From contig CANKLD010000040.1 of NCBI GenBank assembly GCA_947483095.1, positions 1 through 9,853 of the forward strand: a stretch of 9,853 nt of DNA. Direction: 5' to 3'. The DNA comes from Bacteroidota bacterium. GTDB lineage: Bacteria > Bacteroidota > Bacteroidia > Flavobacteriales > Flavobacteriaceae. Below, piece after piece: positions 7,017 to 9,853 of the stretch. How positions within the stretch are numbered: the first letter of the stretch is position 1; every line of letters starts with the position of its first letter. Below the pieces are notes generated by a model. That model did no database searches. It worked only from the letters and a program-made list of their open reading frames with translations, and had not been told where the DNA came from. The position numbers and the translations under genes were made by a program.

Positions 7017-7024
7017 TATCTTTG
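7017..7024 (+). promoter_or_regulatory. -7 promoter element candidate for lpxH
   Basis: TATCTTTG matches the TAnnTTTG consensus exactly and lies 16 bp before the ATG at 7041, in the 51-bp gap after the M1 peptidase gene. Transcription would begin about 10 nt before the start codon. No TTG occurs at the usual 17-23 nt upstream distance (the nearest TTTG is at 7001-7004, only 12 nt away), so the call rests on a single element. Confidence 0.4.
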
Positions 7025-7040
7025 ATTTCAAATAACCAAC

Positions 7041-7802
7041 ATGCAACTACCTTCAAATAAAAAAATCTACTTTGCATCGGACCAACATTTTGGTGCGCCA
7101 ACAGCTGAATTGAGTTTTCCTAGAGAACAAAAATTTGTGGCGTGGCTTGACGAAATTAAAGGGGATGCGGAAGCGATTTTTTTATTAGGCGATTTATTCG
7201 ATTTTTGGTTTGAATATAAGACGGTTGTGCCCAAAGGATTTGTTCGGGTTTTGGGTAAACTGGCCGAAATTCGCGACAGCGGCATACCAATTTATTTCTT
7301 TGTTGGAAACCATGATTTATGGATGAGCGATTACTTTGAAAAGGAACTCAATATCCCTGTTTACCACGATAATATAGAATTTACTTTTAACAATAAAACT
7401 TTCCTGATTGGTCATGGCGATGGAAAAGGACCAGGAGATAAAGGCTACAAAAGAATGAAACGCGTTTTTACCAATTCCTTTTCAAAAGCTTTATTTCGAT
7501 GGATCCACCCTGATATTGGCATGAAATTAGGTCAATATTTATCTGTAAAAAACAAACTGATTTCTGGTGATGAAGATGTTAAATTTTTAGGTGAAGAAAA
7601 CGAATGGTTGGTACTTTATGCTAAAAGAAAGTTAGAAACAAAACACTACAATTATTTGGTTTTTGGCCACCGTCATTTACCTATGAAAATTAATGTGGGA
7701 GAAAACTCCGAATATGTGAATTTAGGCGATTGGATTGGTTATTTTACCTACGGCGTTTTTGATGGAGAAAATTTTGAAATTAAGAAGTTTGAAACCAAAT
7801 AA
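7041..7802 (+). CDS. lpxH: UDP-2,3-diacylglucosamine diphosphatase, LpxH-like metallophosphoesterase
   Basis: The 253-residue protein carries the calcineurin-like metallophosphoesterase motifs in order: Asp14 and His16 in FASDQHFGAP, Asp51 in LLGDLFDFWFEY, Asn90-His91-Asp92 in FVGNHDLWM, His125 in LIGHGDGKGPGD, and His210 and His212 in VFGHRHLP. The LFDFWFEY and GHGDG versions are typical of LpxH, which splits UDP-2,3-diacylglucosamine into lipid X and UMP, the fourth step of lipid A synthesis, at the inner face of the cytoplasmic membrane. Length is close to the roughly 240 residues of E. coli LpxH. No signal peptide is present. Its last 55 bases overlap the 3' end of the convergent DUF2062 gene. 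Related Bacteroidota phosphoesterases of this type are not all tested, so LpxH activity is inferred. Confidence 0.87.
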   Translation: MQLPSNKKIYFASDQHFGAPTAELSFPREQKFVAWLDEIKGDAEAIFLLGDLFDFWFEYKTVVPKGFVRVLGKLAEIRDSGIPIYFFVGNHDLWMSDYFEKELNIPVYHDNIEFTFNNKTFLIGHGDGKGPGDKGYKRMKRVFTNSFSKALFRWIHPDIGMKLGQYLSVKNKLISGDEDVKFLGEENEWLVLYAKRKLETKHYNYLVFGHRHLPMKINVGENSEYVNLGDWIGYFTYGVFDGENFEIKKFETK

Positions 7803-8224
7803 ATCCCTGTAAAAAAAGGAACTGCCGTTAGCAACCATCCTCCAAAACCACAAAGCAATTCAAAAGAAAGTTGGGAAAGTGTTCCAAAAAAACTATCCTG
7901 AAAAGAAACGATTATTTCCTCAACAGAATGATGGGATTGAGGGACTGAAAAAAAATACTCCCCAATATTTATGAACGGTATAATCATTAGAATTTGTAAA
8001 GGCCACGCTAAATAACTAATAGCAATCATTATTGGTAAATTCAATTTTCTTTTTAATGAAAATGCAGTTAACAAAATAGTTGTTACCCCAAGAATTGGAA
8101 TAATAGAGAATAAACCAGCAACTAAAATGCTTTGCGTCAATTCAATTGGTGTTAAACCTTGTTTAAATAAAGCAACGGTTTTTGTTTTTAAAGCACGGAA
8201 ATTCCAATTACTACTCGTTTTCAT
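7748..8224 (-). CDS. DUF2062-family integral membrane protein
   Basis: Starting at the ATG at 8222-8224 gives 158 residues; an in-frame TTG immediately before it is less likely. The pattern GLTPIELTQSILVAGLFSII followed by PILGVTT and then KLNLPIM is the DUF2062 signature. Hydrophobic segments lie at about residues 32-55, 63-86 and 115-150, so it is a small inner-membrane protein. The family has no established biochemical role; some members are fused to glycosyltransferases, which is only a loose hint. The start lies inside the last codons of the MFS gene (14-bp overlap), pointing to translational coupling. At the other end its last 17 or so codons and stop overlap the 3' end of lpxH on the opposite strand. 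Confidence 0.85.
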   Translation of the reverse strand: MKTSSNWNFRALKTKTVALFKQGLTPIELTQSILVAGLFSIIPILGVTTILLTAFSLKRKLNLPIMIAISYLAWPLQILMIIPFINIGEYFFSVPQSHHSVEEIIVSFQDSFFGTLSQLSFELLCGFGGWLLTAVPFFTGIYLVSNFLISKFSPSKTP

Positions 8225-9470
8225 CAATGTCTTTTTGCAAATCTAATTTTCTAAATGTTGGCGAAGCAAAACCGGTAAAAACAACTATTATTAAGGTCAT
8301 CGTTCCTCCAAAAACTACCGAAGTCACCGTACCCATAAGCTTTGCTGTTAACCCGCTTTCAAAAGCCCCAAGTTCATTGGAAGAACCTACAAAAATGGAA
8401 TTCACCGCAGCAACCCTTCCGCGCATGTGATCGGGAGTTTTCAGTTGTAAGATTGTTTGTCGAATTACGACCGAAATTCCATCTACGACACCACTTAAAA
8501 ACAATGCAATTACCGATAACCAAAATAGGGTTGAAATTCCAAAAACAATTATGCAAATTCCAAAGGCAAATATGGAAAATAGCAGCTTCATACCCGCGTT
8601 TTTATTTAATGGAACGTAGGCAGAAATAAACATCGTAATAAAAGCGCCTAAAGCAGGAGCCGCTCTTAAAACGCCAAATCCTTCGGGACCCACTTTCAAA
8701 ATATCTTGTGCGAATATTGGCAATAATGCAACTGCTCCACCAAATAAAACCGCAACCATATCTAACGATAATGCGCCTAAAATAGTTTTATTGTTATAAA
8801 CAAATTTCACTCCTTCTTTCAAACTTTGCATTATGGGTTCACCAATTTTTGGGTTTAAAATAGGCTTTGTGCTTATCTGACTTAAAGCGATTAATGCTAA
8901 AAGGGAACAGGCTAAAACGGATAACATTGAACCGTGAACGCCAATTATAGTTATAGAAAATCCTGCTACAGCGGGGCCTAAAACGGAGCTAATTTGCCAT
9001 ACCGAACTGCTCCAAGTTGCGGCGTTTGAGTAGAGATTTTTTGGGACAATTAAGGACAATAAAGAGAAAATAGTTGGACCTAAAAAAGCACGAACAATTC
9101 CGCCAAGGAACACTAAAAAGTAAATTAAATACAAAATTGTTTTCGCTGATAAATTGCCTCTAAAAGGTTCCCAAGTCAATAAAAACAAGCCCAAACTAAT
9201 TACTAAAAACCCAATTATACATTTAAATAACAATCCCTTTTTTTCATTTTGATCGACAAAATGACCGGCAAATAAAGCCATCAAAATAGCGGGAACGACT
9301 TCCATTAAACCTACAATTCCAAGTGAAAGAGCGCTTTTGGTCAAGCTATAAACTTCCCATTCAATTACAATAAACTGCATGGACCAAGAAAAAACCATAA
9401 TAAAACGAAGCAATAAGAAAATATTGAATTCTCTTATTCTCAACGCTGCATAGGGATCCTTTTTTGCCAT
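8211..9470 (-). CDS. Major facilitator superfamily transporter (EntS/MFS_3-like exporter)
   Basis: The 419-residue protein has about a dozen hydrophobic segments, at roughly 17-40, 46-68, 84-104, 111-143, 156-196, 229-258, 267-288, 298-344 and 385-405 (several of these blocks hold two helices). An MFS motif A-like loop, GHFVDQNEKKGLL, lies around residues 69-81 and the central cytosolic loop is about 197-226. The stretch LKTPDHMRGRVAAVNSIF near residues 343-360, followed by GSSNELGAFESG, is characteristic of the MFS_3 branch that includes the enterobactin exporter EntS. Substrate cannot be read; no siderophore genes are nearby, so a siderophore role is not supported here. The ATG lies directly after two consecutive TAA codons ending recJ, and the 3' end overlaps the DUF2062 gene by 14 bp. 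Confidence 0.92.
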   Translation of the reverse strand: MAKKDPYAALRIREFNIFLLLRFIMVFSWSMQFIVIEWEVYSLTKSALSLGIVGLMEVVPAILMALFAGHFVDQNEKKGLLFKCIIGFLVISLGLFLLTWEPFRGNLSAKTILYLIYFLVFLGGIVRAFLGPTIFSLLSLIVPKNLYSNAATWSSSVWQISSVLGPAVAGFSITIIGVHGSMLSVLACSLLALIALSQISTKPILNPKIGEPIMQSLKEGVKFVYNNKTILGALSLDMVAVLFGGAVALLPIFAQDILKVGPEGFGVLRAAPALGAFITMFISAYVPLNKNAGMKLLFSIFAFGICIIVFGISTLFWLSVIALFLSGVVDGISVVIRQTILQLKTPDHMRGRVAAVNSIFVGSSNELGAFESGLTAKLMGTVTSVVFGGTMTLIIVVFTGFASPTFRKLDLQKDIDENE

Positions 9471-9473
9471 TTA

Positions 9474-9853
9474 TTATTCGTTATTTTTAATGGCTCTCAA
9501 TCGTAATTGAATAGAAACGTTGCCATTCCACTCGTTTTCGTCTATGCAATAAGCCGCATCGAAGGGCTTTTTATTGGATACTAAATCCATTTTATTTCCC
9601 ATTCCAAAACCAATTGCGGCAATTCCCTCAGTCCCGAATCCCGAAGTTTCGGGACGGGATTGCTTTACAAATAGTTTTAAGTGCGATTGATCGGCGCCCA
9701 TTAATTTTGGAAAACCAGTGTCGTAAATATTTTTAGACATAAAAATGGGTGTCATATTTAACGGACCAAAAGGTTCAAATTGATTGATAATTCTTACGAA
9801 TTTTGGGGTAATTTGTGGAAAATCAATTTCTAAATCGATGGCGATTTCTGGTA
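9474..9853 (-). CDS. recJ: Single-stranded-DNA-specific 5'-3' exonuclease RecJ (partial, C-terminal 125 residues)
   Basis: The frame is open to the right edge, so the ATG at 9753-9755 is internal and the gene starts outside the window. The visible part reads FEPFGPLNMTPIFMSKNIYD and then TGFPKLMG, followed by HLKLFVKQ and, near the end, NEWNGNVSIQLRLRAIKNNE. The EPFGPxN motif and the closing EWNGxxxxQLRxxxI match the C-terminal OB-fold domain of RecJ, a cytosolic exonuclease acting in recombination and mismatch repair; the catalytic DHH domains lie beyond the window. A stretch of about 12 residues, SRPETSGFGTEG, separates VKQ from IAAIGFGMG. It is encoded by a palindrome and looks like an insertion relative to the family. 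The stop is followed at once by a second TAA and the MFS start codon. Confidence 0.92.
   Translation of the reverse strand, partial: PEIAIDLEIDFPQITPKFVRIINQFEPFGPLNMTPIFMSKNIYDTGFPKLMGADQSHLKLFVKQSRPETSGFGTEGIAAIGFGMGNKMDLVSNKKPFDAAYCIDENEWNGNVSIQLRLRAIKNNE
9632..9659. repeat. Palindromic element embedded in the recJ coding sequence
   Basis: TCCCGAA (9639-9645), two bases GT, then TTCGGGA (9648-9654) form a near-perfect palindrome. It extends outward: TCCCG (9632-9636) pairs with CGGGA (9655-9659), with AA bulged out at 9637-9638, giving 12 G/C-rich base pairs. Its composition differs sharply from the AT-rich neighbourhood. It is in frame in recJ and encodes most of SRPETSGFGTEG on the minus strand. 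Similar TCCCGAA hairpins are, as far as I recall, frequent between flavobacterial genes. Confidence 0.75.

Noticed and set aside
8211..9470. Siderophore exporter (entS) naming for the MFS protein
   Set aside because: The family resemblance is general and no siderophore genes lie nearby.
9474..9755. Stand-alone 93-residue gene beginning at the ATG at 9755
   Set aside because: The frame stays open to the window edge with RecJ-like sequence (EPFGPLN) upstream of that Met, so it is the C-terminal part of recJ.

Overview
The window looks like an ordinary chromosomal stretch of a Flavobacterium-like member of the Bacteroidota (family Flavobacteriaceae). Reasons: AT-rich DNA, no consistent Shine-Dalgarno sites, several copies of the Bacteroidota -7 promoter element TAnnTTTG, G/C-rich intergenic repeats of the AGCCCCCTAA type, and proteins typical of flavobacteria (exported S8 and M1 peptidases, a SufA-SufB pair, an S23-type four-helix-bundle protein). 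Genus and species are inferred from pattern recognition only.

Layout. Positions 1-2242, minus strand: sufA (A-type Fe-S carrier), then sufB (Fe-S scaffold), then a small S23-type four-helix-bundle gene that runs off the left edge, in the place where sufC would usually be expected. The sufA-sufB gap holds a facing pair of 22-nt G/C-rich repeats. Positions 2243-2452: a divergent intergenic region with a good minus-strand promoter candidate for sufA. Positions 2453-6989, plus strand: a metallo-beta-lactamase-fold hydrolase, an exported subtilisin-like S8 peptidase with its own promoter candidate, a strong hairpin, and an exported M1-family zinc metallopeptidase. Positions 7041-7802, plus strand: an LpxH-like UDP-2,3-diacylglucosamine pyrophosphatase for lipid A synthesis. 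Positions 7748-9853, minus strand: a tight recJ - MFS exporter - DUF2062 membrane protein cluster, read from the right edge leftward. Its last gene overlaps lpxH tail to tail.

How the genes work together. SufA and SufB belong to the SUF iron-sulfur assembly pathway. The S8 and M1 enzymes are both predicted to be exported and could act on proteins or peptides in the periplasm or outside the cell, but no substrate can be read from the sequence. RecJ, the MFS protein and the DUF2062 protein are probably cotranscribed through overlapping or abutting frames, without an obvious shared pathway.

I see no phage, insertion sequence, CRISPR array, tRNA or rRNA gene, and no convincing undescribed multi-gene system. 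The most interesting signals are small repeats: a palindromic element that appears to be inserted in frame inside recJ, the facing repeat pair around the sufA-sufB junction (one copy abuts the sufB start codon), and a 16-nt-period direct repeat just upstream of the four-helix-bundle gene. No stretch longer than about 210 bases lacks a gene.
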